DNA of 64,000 nt from Sphingopyxis sp. L1A2A (GTDB lineage: Bacteria > Pseudomonadota > Alphaproteobacteria > Sphingomonadales > Sphingomonadaceae). The notes beneath the pieces were generated by a model. It was given only the letters and a program-made list of their open reading frames with translations, did not search any database and was not told where the DNA came from. Shown piece by piece: positions 35,263 to 43,672 of this stretch; position 1 is the stretch's first letter, and every line of letters begins with the position of its first letter. Both the position numbers and the translations under genes were made by a program. The stretch is taken from positions 62,001 through 126,000 of the forward strand of contig NZ_SCOT01000003.1 of NCBI RefSeq assembly GCF_005502465.1, in the 5' to 3' direction.

Positions 35263-36372
35263 TCATCTTGCGAGTGCTTTTGGTTGTTGCTGCGTGGCGC
35301 AGTGGATGCCGCCGCCCGATTCACCGATTGCGTCGATTTCGAGCATTTCCACCGTCCGCCCCGGATAGAGCGATTGCAGCATTTCGCGCGCATGGCCATC
35401 GGCCGTCTCGTCGCCGAACTGCGCCGCGATGACCGCATCGTTGCAGACGTAATAGTTGACATAGCTCGCAACGAAGTCGGGTGCGGACGACCGGATGTCC
35501 CACGGATCGGGCAGCCGAAGAATCTCCAGCTTGCGTCCCCGGGCATCGGTCGATTGCCGCAATATCTCCAGCGTCTCATGCCCCGATACCGACCAGGGGT
35601 CTTCGGGATCAATGGTGTCGCCCAGCTGGATCAGCAGCTTGCCCGGTCCGACAAAGCGGGCGAGCGCGTCGATATGGTAATCGGTGATGTCTTTCCCCGC
35701 GATGCCGGGGGCCCAGATCATTTTCTGGCCGCCCAGCGCCCGCAGCAGCTTTTTGCCAATCTCGTCCTGGCCCATTCGGTTGCGGTTGACATTCGCCCAG
35801 CAGCTGGCGTGCGCGAGCAGCGTCCCGGCGCCGTCATGTTCGACCCCGCCCTGCTCCCCGACCAGCCCGGTATCGATCAGGGGAAGGCCAAGCCGCGCTG
35901 CTACACGCGCGGCAATTTGTGCATCTTTGGCGTGTGGTTGCTTATTGCCCCAGCCGTTGAACCGGATGTGGGCGACGGCGAGGCCGCCGGCGGGGTCGCG
36001 GACAAAGGTCGGCCCGGAATCGCGGCACCACAAATCGTCGGTCGGAATGTCCCAAAGCTCGACATCGCCAGACAATAATGTGCGCGCACTCGCGGCGTCG
36101 GCTGCCGCAACCAGCATCGCGACGGGTTCATACTCCACGATGCGGTTGGCAACGCGCGCAATGGCGCGTTGGACGCGCGCTAGCGAACGCCGGTCATAAA
36201 TGTCCCGATTGACCGGCCATTGCATGAGGGTCCGCTCATGCGGATCCGATTCCAGCGGCATGTGATAGCCTAGGTCCGCATGGGTCATGCCGTTACCGGG
36301 ATCGGCGCAACCCCATATCGTCGGCGCCAAAGCGATTCCGGCACTGGCGCGCAGAAAATGTCGCCGTTCCAA
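35263..36372 (-). CDS. Agmatine deiminase-family protein with Tat-type signal
   Basis: A 369-residue guanidine-modifying enzyme of the agmatine deiminase/PAD family, which hydrolyses agmatine to N-carbamoylputrescine and ammonia. Catalytic landmarks are present: the aspartate motif DLWCRDSGP near residue 115, GEQGGVEHDG near 170 and the nucleophile cysteine in GGGIHCATQQQP near 357. Unusually, the first 25 residues read as a twin-arginine signal (ERRHFLRAS) with a possible lipobox (IWGC), so the enzyme may be periplasmic. The start is a TTG at 36372 with a GGGAGAGG Shine-Dalgarno. It is the last gene of a minus-strand run with the two carboxynorspermidine enzymes. Confidence 0.88.
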   Translation of the reverse strand: MERRHFLRASAGIALAPTIWGCADPGNGMTHADLGYHMPLESDPHERTLMQWPVNRDIYDRRSLARVQRAIARVANRIVEYEPVAMLVAAADAASARTLLSGDVELWDIPTDDLWCRDSGPTFVRDPAGGLAVAHIRFNGWGNKQPHAKDAQIAARVAARLGLPLIDTGLVGEQGGVEHDGAGTLLAHASCWANVNRNRMGQDEIGKKLLRALGGQKMIWAPGIAGKDITDYHIDALARFVGPGKLLIQLGDTIDPEDPWSVSGHETLEILRQSTDARGRKLEILRLPDPWDIRSSAPDFVASYVNYYVCNDAVIAAQFGDETADGHAREMLQSLYPGRTVEMLEIDAIGESGGGIHCATQQQPKALAR

Positions 36373-36405
36373 TCGCGCCTCTCCCTCGTCCGCCGTCCCG
36401 CGCGC

Positions 36406-37593
36406 TTAGCTCAGCCGCGTCTTGAAATCCTCATATCCAAACGCCCGGACCAATTCCAGCGCGTCGGTTTCGCTGTCCCACAGCCAGATCGACGGCAGCG
36501 GGACGCCATTGAAGCTGTTGGTCTTGACCATCGAATAATGCGCCTGGTCGAGGAAGGCAAAACGCTCGCCGATGCGGGCGCCGCCGGGCACGCGATAGTC
36601 GCCGATGACGTCGCCCGCGAGGCAAGAGGGGCCGCCGAGGCGAACGGTGATGCCTTCGCTGCCTTCGTCCAGCATGGCGGGGCGATAGGGCGCCTCGATC
36701 ACGTCGGGCATATGGCAGGTCGCCGAAATATCGGTGATGCCGATCGGCATGCCATTGTCGAACAGGTCGAGAATTTCGCCGACGAGGATTCCGGCGTCGA
36801 GCGCGATCGCTTCGCCGGGTTCGATCATCACGTCGCAGTCGGTTGCGGCGCGCACCTGTTTCAGGAAAGCGATCAGGTCGTCGATTTGGTAATCGGCGCG
36901 CGTGACATGGTGACCGCCGCCGAAGTTGATCCATTTGAGCTGGCCAAAGAAGGGCCGCAGCATCGGCTGCACGGCGTCCCAGGTCCGTTGCAGCGGCGGG
37001 AAATCCTGTTCGCACAGGCTGTGCATATGGATGCCGTCGATACCCTCCATATGGTCGGGCAGCAACTGGGTAACCGGAAAGCCGAGGCGGCTGCACGGCG
37101 CCGCCGGATCGTATTTCGCGGTTTCACCTTCGCTGTGCATCGGGTTGATACGCAGGCCGATATCGAACGTCACGCCCTGCGCGCGAAGATCGTCGAGCAG
37201 CGGACGGAAGCGGGCGATTTGCCCTGGCGAATTGAAGATCAGATGATCCGACAGCCGTGCGATTTCGGGCAGGTCGGCTTCCTTGTAGCCCGCGCAATAG
37301 GTGGCGACTTCCCGGTCGCCGTCGGGGCCGCCATATTCCTCGCGGCCGAGTTTCGCTTCGTAAAGCCCCGAAGCGCAGACGCCGTCGAGATAGCCGGCGA
37401 CCGTCGGTCCCAGCGACCACATCGAAAACGCCTTGAGCGCCGCGAGGACCCGCGCGCCGGAGGCGTCGCCGATGTGGCGCAACAGCGCCAGATTCGTGCG
37501 CACCTTTGCCGCATCGACGACGAACGCGGGCGAGGGGACACGGGTGAGGTCGAAATGGGCAAAGGCCCCGGGGTCGCCGGCTCTGGTTTCCAT
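36406..37593 (-). CDS. nspC: Carboxynorspermidine decarboxylase
   Basis: This 395-residue PLP enzyme has the alanine-racemase fold, in the NspC family that decarboxylates carboxynorspermidine or carboxyspermidine to the triamine. The PLP lysine lies in LAALKAFSMW near residue 53, the glycine motif in INFGGGHHVTRADY near 225, and an EPGEAIALD segment near 258. It completes the pathway begun by the carboxynorspermidine synthase at 38860-40068. That pathway condenses a diamine with aspartate semialdehyde and avoids decarboxylated SAM. Transcription continues into the agmatine deiminase gene after 33 bases. Confidence 0.94.
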   Translation of the reverse strand: METRAGDPGAFAHFDLTRVPSPAFVVDAAKVRTNLALLRHIGDASGARVLAALKAFSMWSLGPTVAGYLDGVCASGLYEAKLGREEYGGPDGDREVATYCAGYKEADLPEIARLSDHLIFNSPGQIARFRPLLDDLRAQGVTFDIGLRINPMHSEGETAKYDPAAPCSRLGFPVTQLLPDHMEGIDGIHMHSLCEQDFPPLQRTWDAVQPMLRPFFGQLKWINFGGGHHVTRADYQIDDLIAFLKQVRAATDCDVMIEPGEAIALDAGILVGEILDLFDNGMPIGITDISATCHMPDVIEAPYRPAMLDEGSEGITVRLGGPSCLAGDVIGDYRVPGGARIGERFAFLDQAHYSMVKTNSFNGVPLPSIWLWDSETDALELVRAFGYEDFKTRLS

Positions 37594-37675
37594 GCGCGCG
37601 CATGTAGGAGGTTTGCGGCCGCGAAGGAAGGGGGCGGCGCCGGGCCGATCCGAATCCTCCGCTAAAGCCGCGATA

Positions 37676-38680
37676 CTATGCCACGGGCACCTTTATATTG
37701 CCCGCCGCGGTGTGGACCGAATAGCTGAAGGGGGTGTCGGCCCAGCCCGTCTTGGCACCGCCATGCACGCCGTCGCGGCGGATCACCGCCATGCCGCCGT
37801 CGATCCGGTAGCCCGCGTCTGCGATCCGCTTGATCGTCGCCTCGGCGGCTGCCTGCGGCTCCATGCCACCGCGCATCAGTTCGACGGCGTGATAGGCCGG
37901 CAGAAAGCGCATCATCACGTCGCCGTTGCCGGTCGCGACCGCGGCGCCGACCGCCTGATCGACATAGGCGCCCGCGCCGATGATCGGCGAATCGCCGACG
38001 CGGCCCGGAATCTTGAATTCGCGGCCGTTGGTCGAGCAGCCGACGCACAGATTGCCGGCGGCATCGAGCGCGATGCTGCCGACGGTGTCGTGGCCGGCCA
38101 GTTTGGGATTCTTGCCGATCGGTTCGGGGTCAAAAGCGTTCGTTTTCTCGCCCTTCGCGGCCCATTTGTCCCACGCCTGCTGCGACACCACGCTGGTGAG
38201 CGATGTTTCGGCGAACCCCATGCGCGCCGCAAAGCGCGTCGCATCGTCGCCGACGATCAGGCTGTGCTGGGTTTCCTCCATCACCTTGCGCGCGACCGAA
38301 ATCGCCTTTTTGATACGTTTCAGGCAGCCGACGGCGCCGGCATCATGCGTCGGTCCCCACATGATCATCGCGTCGAGCGTCGTTTCGCCGACCTCGTTCG
38401 GCACGCCTCCGGCGCCGACCCAATAGTCGCCGAGCAGTTCGACATGGTTGATCGCTTTTTCGACAACATCGAGCGCCGACGCGCCCGCGGCGAGCATCGG
38501 CCAGCCGATGGCATTGGCGCCGGGGCCGAAATCCCACGTCGTCAGGATGAAGGGCTTGCCGGTCGCGATCGTTTTCGGCTTTGCCGGTTTCGCCGATGCC
38601 TGCGCCGCGCCGAGGGTGGCCAGTCCCGCCGCGCCAGCGCCAAAAGCCCGCCGCGAAATACCCCTGTCATCTGTTGCCAT
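37676..38680 (-). CDS. N4-(beta-N-acetylglucosaminyl)-L-asparaginase-like Ntn-hydrolase, Tat signal
   Basis: This 334-residue Ntn-hydrolase is of the glycosylasparaginase/isoaspartyl peptidase family, made as a precursor that cuts itself before the catalytic threonine. That residue is T199 in GHDTVGSIALDAAGN. The downstream CSTNGREFKIPGRVGDSPI and GAGAYVD segments match the substrate pocket of human aspartylglucosaminidase. The N-terminus has a twin-arginine signal (SRRAFGAGAAGLATLG), so it is probably exported folded. The ATG at 38680 has an AGGAGG Shine-Dalgarno. It lies between the two carboxynorspermidine genes, so a link through aspartate supply to the aspartate-semialdehyde-consuming pathway is possible but unproven. 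Confidence 0.9.
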   Translation of the reverse strand: MATDDRGISRRAFGAGAAGLATLGAAQASAKPAKPKTIATGKPFILTTWDFGPGANAIGWPMLAAGASALDVVEKAINHVELLGDYWVGAGGVPNEVGETTLDAMIMWGPTHDAGAVGCLKRIKKAISVARKVMEETQHSLIVGDDATRFAARMGFAETSLTSVVSQQAWDKWAAKGEKTNAFDPEPIGKNPKLAGHDTVGSIALDAAGNLCVGCSTNGREFKIPGRVGDSPIIGAGAYVDQAVGAAVATGNGDVMMRFLPAYHAVELMRGGMEPQAAAEATIKRIADAGYRIDGGMAVIRRDGVHGGAKTGWADTPFSYSVHTAAGNIKVPVA

Positions 38681-38718
38681 CGCCCATCCTCCTGATCGCG
38701 AGGCTAGCGGGGTGCGGA

Positions 38719-38802
38719 TCAAGCTGCAATCGGTCCCTTGACGATGAAGAACACGCCCGCCGCGATCAGCACCGCGAGCCACAGCGGCCGCGAGATAAGC
38801 GG
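38719..38802 (-). pseudogene. Short membrane-helix ORF or gene remnant
   Basis: Twenty-seven sense codons between two stops encode a basic start and a hydrophobic helix (RPLWLAVLIAAGVFFIVKG). There is no ATG; a GTG within the helix is the only canonical start. It may be the tail of a lost small membrane protein, or chance. Confidence 0.25.
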
Positions 38803-38819
38803 TCATAAATTCCCTCGCT

Positions 38820-38855
38820 GGAACGAAGTCCCGGCAAGCGCCGGGACTTCGTTCC
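38820..38855. terminator. 16-bp perfect hairpin after carboxynorspermidine synthase
   Basis: GGAACGAAGTCCCGGC (38820-38835) and its exact complement (38840-38855) are separated by four bases. It begins four bases beyond the stop of the minus-strand carboxynorspermidine synthase gene, which suits an intrinsic terminator or a 3'-end stabilising hairpin, though no long U-run follows. It may also be a member of the dispersed repeat set. Confidence 0.6.
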
Positions 38856-38859
38856 GCAA

Positions 38860-40068
38860 TCAGAATTCGAGCGGCCCGTCCAGTTCCTTCACCTGCCACG
38901 GCAGGCCGTGCTGGTTCAGCATCTCCATGAACGGATCGGGGTCCATCTGTTCCATGTTGAACACGCCGTCGCCAACCCAAGTGTTCGTCACCATCATCGC
39001 GGCGCCGATCATCGCGGGGACGCCGGTGGTGTAGCTGACCGCCTGATTGCCGGTTTCGGCAAAAGCGTCCTCATGGTCGCAAATATTGTAGAGGTAGAGC
39101 GTCTTTTCGGTGCCGTCCTTGGCCAGGCCGGTGGCGATGACGCCGATGTTGGTCTTGCCCTTCGTCGTCTCACCCAGGCTCGACGGTTCGGGCAGCACGG
39201 CTTTCAGGAACTGGAGCGGAATGATCTCGCGGCCTTCGTAGATGACCGGGTCGATGCGCGTCATGCCGACATTCTGCAGCACGTTGAGGTGGGTGATATA
39301 CGCCTCGCCAAAGGTCATCCAAAAGCGGATGCGTTTGATTTCGGGCAGGTGGGTTTTCAGGCTTTCGATTTCCTCATGATACATGAGGTACATCGTTTTT
39401 TCGCCGACCGCTTCAAAGTCGAACTGCTGCTTGACCGACATCGGCGGGGTTTCGACCCAATCGCCATTTTCCCAATGGCGCGCGACCGCGGTCACTTCGC
39501 GGATGTTGATTTCGGGATTGAAGTTGGTCGCAAAATGCTGGCCGTGATCGCCGCCGTTGCAATCGAGAATGTCGAGCGTGTCGATGCGGTCGAAATGATG
39601 TTTCTTCAGCCAGGTGGTGAACACGCTGGTCACCCCCGGGTCGAAGCCCGACCCGAGCAGCGCCATCAGCCCGGCATCCTTGAAGCGGTCGTGATACGCC
39701 CATTGCCAATGATATTCGAACTTTGCCTCGTCGCGCGGTTCGTAATTGGCGGTGTCCATATAATGGGCGCCGGTCGACAGGCACGCCTCCATGATCGTCA
39801 GATCCTGATAAGGCAGCGCGAGGTTGACGACATGCGTCGCGCCGATATCGCGGATCAGCGCCGCGGTGGCGTCGATATGGTCGGCGTCGACCTCGGCGGT
39901 GTTGATCGTGACTCCGGTGCGCGCCAGCACCGATTCGGCAACCGCATCGCACTTGAACTTGCGGCGGCTGGCCAGCGTGATGTCGGGAAAGATGTCGGCG
40001 TTCATCGCCATTTTATGCACCGCGACCGAACCGACGCCGCCCGCGCCGATCACCAGAACCTTGCTCAT
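38860..40068 (-). CDS. Carboxynorspermidine synthase (saccharopine dehydrogenase family)
   Basis: This 402-residue NAD(P)H-dependent reductase of the saccharopine dehydrogenase family joins a diamine to aspartate beta-semialdehyde by reductive condensation, giving carboxynorspermidine or carboxyspermidine. The N-terminal dinucleotide motif VLVIGAGGVGSVAVHKMA is followed by DITLASRRKFKCD, as in known carboxynorspermidine dehydrogenases. The segments DTANYEPRDEAKFEY near residue 118 and GSGFDPGVTSVF near 148 also fit. The start at 40068 has an AGGAGA Shine-Dalgarno; the frame open to 40140 overlaps the divergent dehydratase and is not used. With the decarboxylase at 36406-37593 it makes up the alternative spermidine pathway. 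Confidence 0.93.
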   Translation of the reverse strand: MSKVLVIGAGGVGSVAVHKMAMNADIFPDITLASRRKFKCDAVAESVLARTGVTINTAEVDADHIDATAALIRDIGATHVVNLALPYQDLTIMEACLSTGAHYMDTANYEPRDEAKFEYHWQWAYHDRFKDAGLMALLGSGFDPGVTSVFTTWLKKHHFDRIDTLDILDCNGGDHGQHFATNFNPEINIREVTAVARHWENGDWVETPPMSVKQQFDFEAVGEKTMYLMYHEEIESLKTHLPEIKRIRFWMTFGEAYITHLNVLQNVGMTRIDPVIYEGREIIPLQFLKAVLPEPSSLGETTKGKTNIGVIATGLAKDGTEKTLYLYNICDHEDAFAETGNQAVSYTTGVPAMIGAAMMVTNTWVGDGVFNMEQMDPDPFMEMLNQHGLPWQVKELDGPLEF

Positions 40069-40133
40069 CGAAAATCTCCTGTCGCGGACCTTTGCCGCCT
40101 TGTCTTGTATGACGGGCGCTATAGGACGAAGCG

Positions 40134-41123
40134 ATGACACAGCAAAGCCCCGATCCCCTCCTCAGCTCCGCCCGCGCCCCGACGCTGGCGGGGGTCGAAC
40201 GCGCCGCCGCCAAGGTCGCCGAACTGCTGCCGATGACGCCATTGTTGCCGCTGGAAATCGACGGTCGGACCATCTGGTGCAAGGCCGAATGCCTGCAGCC
40301 CGTCGGCGCGTTCAAGATCCGCGGCGCATGGCACCGTCTGACCGACCTGACCCCCGAACAGGCGGCGGCCGGCGTGGTCGGGGTGTCGAGCGGCAACCAT
40401 GCGCAGGGCGTTGCATGGGCGGCAAAGCGACTGGGGATTCCGGCGACGATCGTGATGCCGAGCAATGCGCCCAGAATGAAGCTGGCCGCGACGCGCGCGC
40501 TGGGGGCCGAGGTCGTGCTGTACGACCGGGTGACCGAATCGCGCGATGCGGTGGCGGCCAAACTGCTCGCTGAGCGCGGCGGGACGCTGGTCCATGCTTA
40601 CGGCGATCCGTGGATCATCGAGGGGCAGGGGAGCGCGGGGATCGAGGCGCGAGCGCAGCTCGCAGCGCGCGGCATCGCCGGACCCGATCAGGTGATTGCG
40701 TGCTGCGGCGGCGGCGGATTGTCGGCGGGGCTGGCGCTAGCCTGTCCCGATGCCGAGATCATTGCGGTCGAGCCCGAGGGCTGGGACGATGTGACGCGCA
40801 GTCTGGCCGCAGGGGAAATCCTGTCGGTCGAGGATCTGGCCTATCCGACCGAATGCGATGCGTTGCAGACACCGCAGACCTGGCCGATCAATTTCGCGGT
40901 GCTGCAGGCGCGCGGGGTGCGCGGCGTTGTCGTCACCCGCGACGAAGTGCGGCACGCGATGCGCGCCGCGTTCGAGCGGCTGCATCTGGTGGTCGAACCG
41001 GGCGGCGCGGCGGCGCTGGCGGCGGTGCTGGCGGGCAAGGTTGTGCTGGGCGAGGCGACTTTGGTCACCCTGTCGGGCGGCAATGTCGACCCGCAACATT
41101 ATGCGGAGATTCTGGCGGGCTAA
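40134..41123 (+). CDS. Threonine/serine dehydratase-like PLP enzyme
   Basis: This 329-residue fold-type II PLP enzyme resembles catabolic threonine ammonia-lyase, giving 2-oxobutyrate and ammonia. The PLP lysine sits in VGAFKIRGAW near residue 62, SSGNHAQGVAWAA near 86, the phosphate-binding glycine loop CCGGGGLSAGLA near 187, and SGGN near 316. It is shorter than biosynthetic IlvA because it has no C-terminal regulatory domain, so feedback inhibition by isoleucine is not expected. The start at 40134 lies 65 bases from the divergent carboxynorspermidine synthase start. Serine racemase-type activity cannot be excluded. Confidence 0.9.
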   Translation: MTQQSPDPLLSSARAPTLAGVERAAAKVAELLPMTPLLPLEIDGRTIWCKAECLQPVGAFKIRGAWHRLTDLTPEQAAAGVVGVSSGNHAQGVAWAAKRLGIPATIVMPSNAPRMKLAATRALGAEVVLYDRVTESRDAVAAKLLAERGGTLVHAYGDPWIIEGQGSAGIEARAQLAARGIAGPDQVIACCGGGGLSAGLALACPDAEIIAVEPEGWDDVTRSLAAGEILSVEDLAYPTECDALQTPQTWPINFAVLQARGVRGVVVTRDEVRHAMRAAFERLHLVVEPGGAAALAAVLAGKVVLGEATLVTLSGGNVDPQHYAEILAG

Positions 41124-41172
41124 GCGGATACTTATCGGCGCAGGTGCGTTGGGACGGGGAAGGAGAAGCGTG

Positions 41173-41604
41173 ATGCAAAAGAGCTTTCTGATCGGCGCCG
41201 CGGCACTGGTGTTGCTGAGCGGCTGCGAAAAGGCGGAGGCGCCTGCGCCCGCCGACACGACGACAACCGAAGTGCCTGACGAATCAGCGCCGTCCGAAAC
41301 GGCCGATGCTGCAATCGCCCCGCATCGCTTCGCCCCCTGGGCGGGCAAATGGACGGGAGTCGAGGGCATGTATGTCACGATCACGACCGCCGAGCCGGGG
41401 AAATACAAGCTGGAGATGCAGTCGGACCTCGACACCAAGGGGACGTATGATGGCAGCGACAGCGAGGGCGGCATCGCTTTCAAGCGCGGCGCCGAGACCC
41501 TGACGCTGGCGGCATCGACCGGCGATGCGACGGGCCTCAAATATCTGGCGGGCAAGAAAGATTGCCTGAAGGTCAAGGATGGCGAAGGCTATTGCCGCGA
41601 TTGA
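41173..41604 (+). CDS. Putative lipoprotein, unknown function
   Basis: A 143-residue protein with a signal peptide and lipobox LLSGC (Cys18). A low-complexity Thr/Pro/Glu/Ala linker (about residues 20-50) leads to a small beta-rich domain (FAPWAGKWTGVEGMYVTITT...) with two cysteines near the C-terminus (KDCLKV, GYCRD). The domain looks like a small lipocalin-like or beta-barrel fold, but I cannot name a family. AAGGAGAAG at 41160-41168 supports the ATG at 41173; a GTG one codon earlier is possible. A hairpin repeat follows at 41619. Confidence 0.75.
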   Translation: MQKSFLIGAAALVLLSGCEKAEAPAPADTTTTEVPDESAPSETADAAIAPHRFAPWAGKWTGVEGMYVTITTAEPGKYKLEMQSDLDTKGTYDGSDSEGGIAFKRGAETLTLAASTGDATGLKYLAGKKDCLKVKDGEGYCRD

Positions 41605-41618
41605 TTTCCTAGATCTTT

Positions 41619-41659
41619 CGTCATTGCGACCCCGGACCAAGTCCGGGGTCGCAATGACG
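41619..41659. repeat. Short inverted repeat, 19-bp perfect arms
   Basis: CGTCATTGCGACCCCGGAC (41619-41637) is followed by CAA and its exact complement (41641-41659). It shares its first ten bases with the repeat at 23572 and the ATGACG end with the others. As RNA it is a very stable hairpin, 14 bases after the lipoprotein stop and 16 before the acetyltransferase start. Confidence 0.85.
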
Positions 41660-41675
41660 ATAGGGGAGGGGCGGA

Positions 41676-42269
41676 ATGGACCAAATCAGCGTTGCTACGG
41701 CAACGGACCAGCCCGCGCTGATCGAAACGCTCGCGCAGGCGTTCCAGACCGACCCCGCGCTGTCATGGATCTTGCCCGACCCCGCCCACCGCGCGCGGGC
41801 GCTGCGCGGCTTGTTCCGCACCCTTGTTCCCGCTGATATGCGCGCCGGGGTGGCGCTGCGGGCGAGCGGCGACGAAGCGGCGGCGCTGTGGCGCGCGCCG
41901 GGGCAAGCGCATGGCGGCACGCTGGAATTCCTCCGCACCGTCGTGCCGCTGATCGCGACCTTCGGCACCGCCTTGCCGCGCGGGCTCAAGGTGCAAAGCG
42001 GCATTGACGCGCACCGTCCCGCGGGACGCTTTTGGTATCTCCATTATGTCGGGGTGCGCACCGCGCATCAGGGCAAAGGTCACGGCGGGCGGATCATCCG
42101 CGCGCAAACCGCGGTCGCTGACACCGAGGGGCTACCGTGCTGGCTGGAAACCGCAACGCCCGCGAATGTCCCACTTTATGAGCGGCTGGGATTCGTCACG
42201 CAGGTCGAATGGGACGTGGCGGGTGGCGGGCCGCATTTCTGGGGGATGATGCGGCCGACTGCCGCTTGA
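41676..42269 (+). CDS. GNAT family N-acetyltransferase
   Basis: This 197-residue GNAT acetyltransferase has the acetyl-CoA binding motif VRTAHQGKGHGGRI near residue 127 and motif B features in ATPANVPLYERLGF near 164. Overall it resembles the puromycin/aminoglycoside-like branch with a long N-terminal helix region (YLHYVGV before motif A). The acceptor substrate is unknown. The ATG has GGGGAGGGG a few bases upstream. The sigma-factor gene starts 32 bases after its stop, close enough for co-transcription. Confidence 0.85.
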   Translation: MDQISVATATDQPALIETLAQAFQTDPALSWILPDPAHRARALRGLFRTLVPADMRAGVALRASGDEAAALWRAPGQAHGGTLEFLRTVVPLIATFGTALPRGLKVQSGIDAHRPAGRFWYLHYVGVRTAHQGKGHGGRIIRAQTAVADTEGLPCWLETATPANVPLYERLGFVTQVEWDVAGGGPHFWGMMRPTAA

Positions 42270-42301
42270 ATAATCCCGCCACCGCTCTACGACTTGGCGC
42301 G

Positions 42302-42889
42302 GTGAGCGACATGCAATGGCCATCGAGCGCGGACGAGGCGCGAACCCGACTGGTGGCGGCGCTGACCGCGGTCGGGCGCGGCGATCGCGCGGCGCTGCGC
42401 CAGGTCTATGACATGACCGCCGCGAAACTATTTGGAATTTGCCTCCGTATCTGTGGCGAGAGGGCCAGCGCGGAGGATGTTTTGCAGACCGTCTATATCA
42501 AGGTGTGGGAGCGCGCAGGGCAATTCGATGCCACGCGCGCCAGCCCGATCACCTGGCTGTCGACGATCGCGCGCAACGGCGCGATCGACTGGCGGCGGTC
42601 GGTTGCTGGCCGGGCGGTCCGTGATACCTTGCCCGAACAGGCGGCCTTTGCGGTGGCCGACGACAGCCTACGCGCCGACCAGTCGCTGGTGGCGGCAGAG
42701 GAGGGCGAGCGGCTCCACCACTGTCTGGATGAACTCGAGGGCCGGACCCGCGCGTCCATCCGCGCCGCCTTTTTCGATGGCGCTACCTATGCCGAGCTGG
42801 CGGCGCGCGAAAATGTGCCGTTGGGGACGATGAAAAGCTGGATACGGCGCGGGTTGCTGCGCCTGAAGGATTGTCTTGGCGATGGATGA
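42302..42889 (+). CDS. ECF RNA polymerase sigma factor (SigK-like)
   Basis: A 195-residue extracytoplasmic-function sigma factor. Region 2 includes ASAEDVLQTVYIKVWERAG near residue 61 and the SPITWLSTIARNGAIDWRR segment near 81. Region 4 near 155-190 has the helix-turn-helix TYAELAARENVPLGTMKSW. The context, an RskA-type anti-sigma gene immediately downstream and a fasciclin gene after it, matches the SigK group of ECF factors. GTG at 42302 is chosen; an ATG at 42311 is an alternative three codons later. The next gene's ATG lies eight bases before its stop, so the two proteins are made in step. Confidence 0.92.
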   Translation: MSDMQWPSSADEARTRLVAALTAVGRGDRAALRQVYDMTAAKLFGICLRICGERASAEDVLQTVYIKVWERAGQFDATRASPITWLSTIARNGAIDWRRSVAGRAVRDTLPEQAAFAVADDSLRADQSLVAAEEGERLHHCLDELEGRTRASIRAAFFDGATYAELAARENVPLGTMKSWIRRGLLRLKDCLGDG

Positions 42890-43589
42890 CCATCTGACGC
42901 CCGCCGAGGAGCGCGACGCGCTCGCCGCCGAACTGGCGCTTGGCCTGCTCGAAGGGCAAGCGCGCGCCGATGCGCTGCGGCTATCGCTCAGCGATCCCGA
43001 ATTTGCGGCGCTGGTCGCGGCGTGGGAGGCCAAGCTGGCGCCGTTGCACGGCGAGTGGGCCGATGCTCAGCCCGGCGATGCGGTGTGGGACGGGATCGAA
43101 CGGCAGCTGGTGGATGCGCCCGCCGACAAGGTTACGGCAATCGAGACCCGACTGCGCCGCTGGCGCGCCGGGGCGCTGGTCTCGGGTGCGGTCGCCGCGG
43201 CACTGGCGTTCGTGCTGGTCACCCAGCCGGTACCAGCGCCCATGCCCGCCGCGCCGCAACTCGCGGTGGCGCGGATCGAAAGCGATGCGGCGGGGCCACT
43301 GGTGCTGGCGCGCTATGACCAGAGCAGTGGGCTGATGCAGCTGCGCATCCATGGCTTTAAGCCTGGGGCGCTGGCCCCCGAATTGTGGGTCATTCCCGAA
43401 GGCGGCGCGCCCGTCTCGCTTGGGCAGATCGGCCATGCGGGTAAGGCCGAAATGACGATGCCGCCGCCGCACCGCCTGTTGATGACCGAAGGCGCGACGC
43501 TGGCGATCACGATGGAGCCGGTGTCGAAGACGCCGCATTCAGCACCGAGCGGCCTCGCGGTCGCGTCCGGAAAAATCATCACAATCTGA
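42882..43589 (+). CDS. RskA-like anti-sigma factor
   Basis: This 235-residue membrane-anchored anti-sigma factor has an N-terminal cytoplasmic part (about 1-85) that fits the short anti-sigma domain of RskA. A single transmembrane helix (ALVSGAVAAALAFVLV, about 93-110) follows, then a periplasmic RskA C-terminal domain (QLRIHGFKPGALAPELWVIP...). No zinc HxxxCxxC motif is present, as usual for RskA. Signal perception would be in the periplasm, with proteolysis releasing the sigma factor; this is by analogy with SigK-RskA. The start overlaps the sigma gene by eight bases. Confidence 0.9.
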   Translation: MDDHLTPAEERDALAAELALGLLEGQARADALRLSLSDPEFAALVAAWEAKLAPLHGEWADAQPGDAVWDGIERQLVDAPADKVTAIETRLRRWRAGALVSGAVAAALAFVLVTQPVPAPMPAAPQLAVARIESDAAGPLVLARYDQSSGLMQLRIHGFKPGALAPELWVIPEGGAPVSLGQIGHAGKAEMTMPPPHRLLMTEGATLAITMEPVSKTPHSAPSGLAVASGKIITI

Positions 43590-43672
43590 CGCTGCTGTGC
43601 ATCCGCCGCTGGGGCACCGCCGTAGCTGCGGCGCATCCCGCATTTCCGGGCTGCCAGAAACCAGAGGATTGT

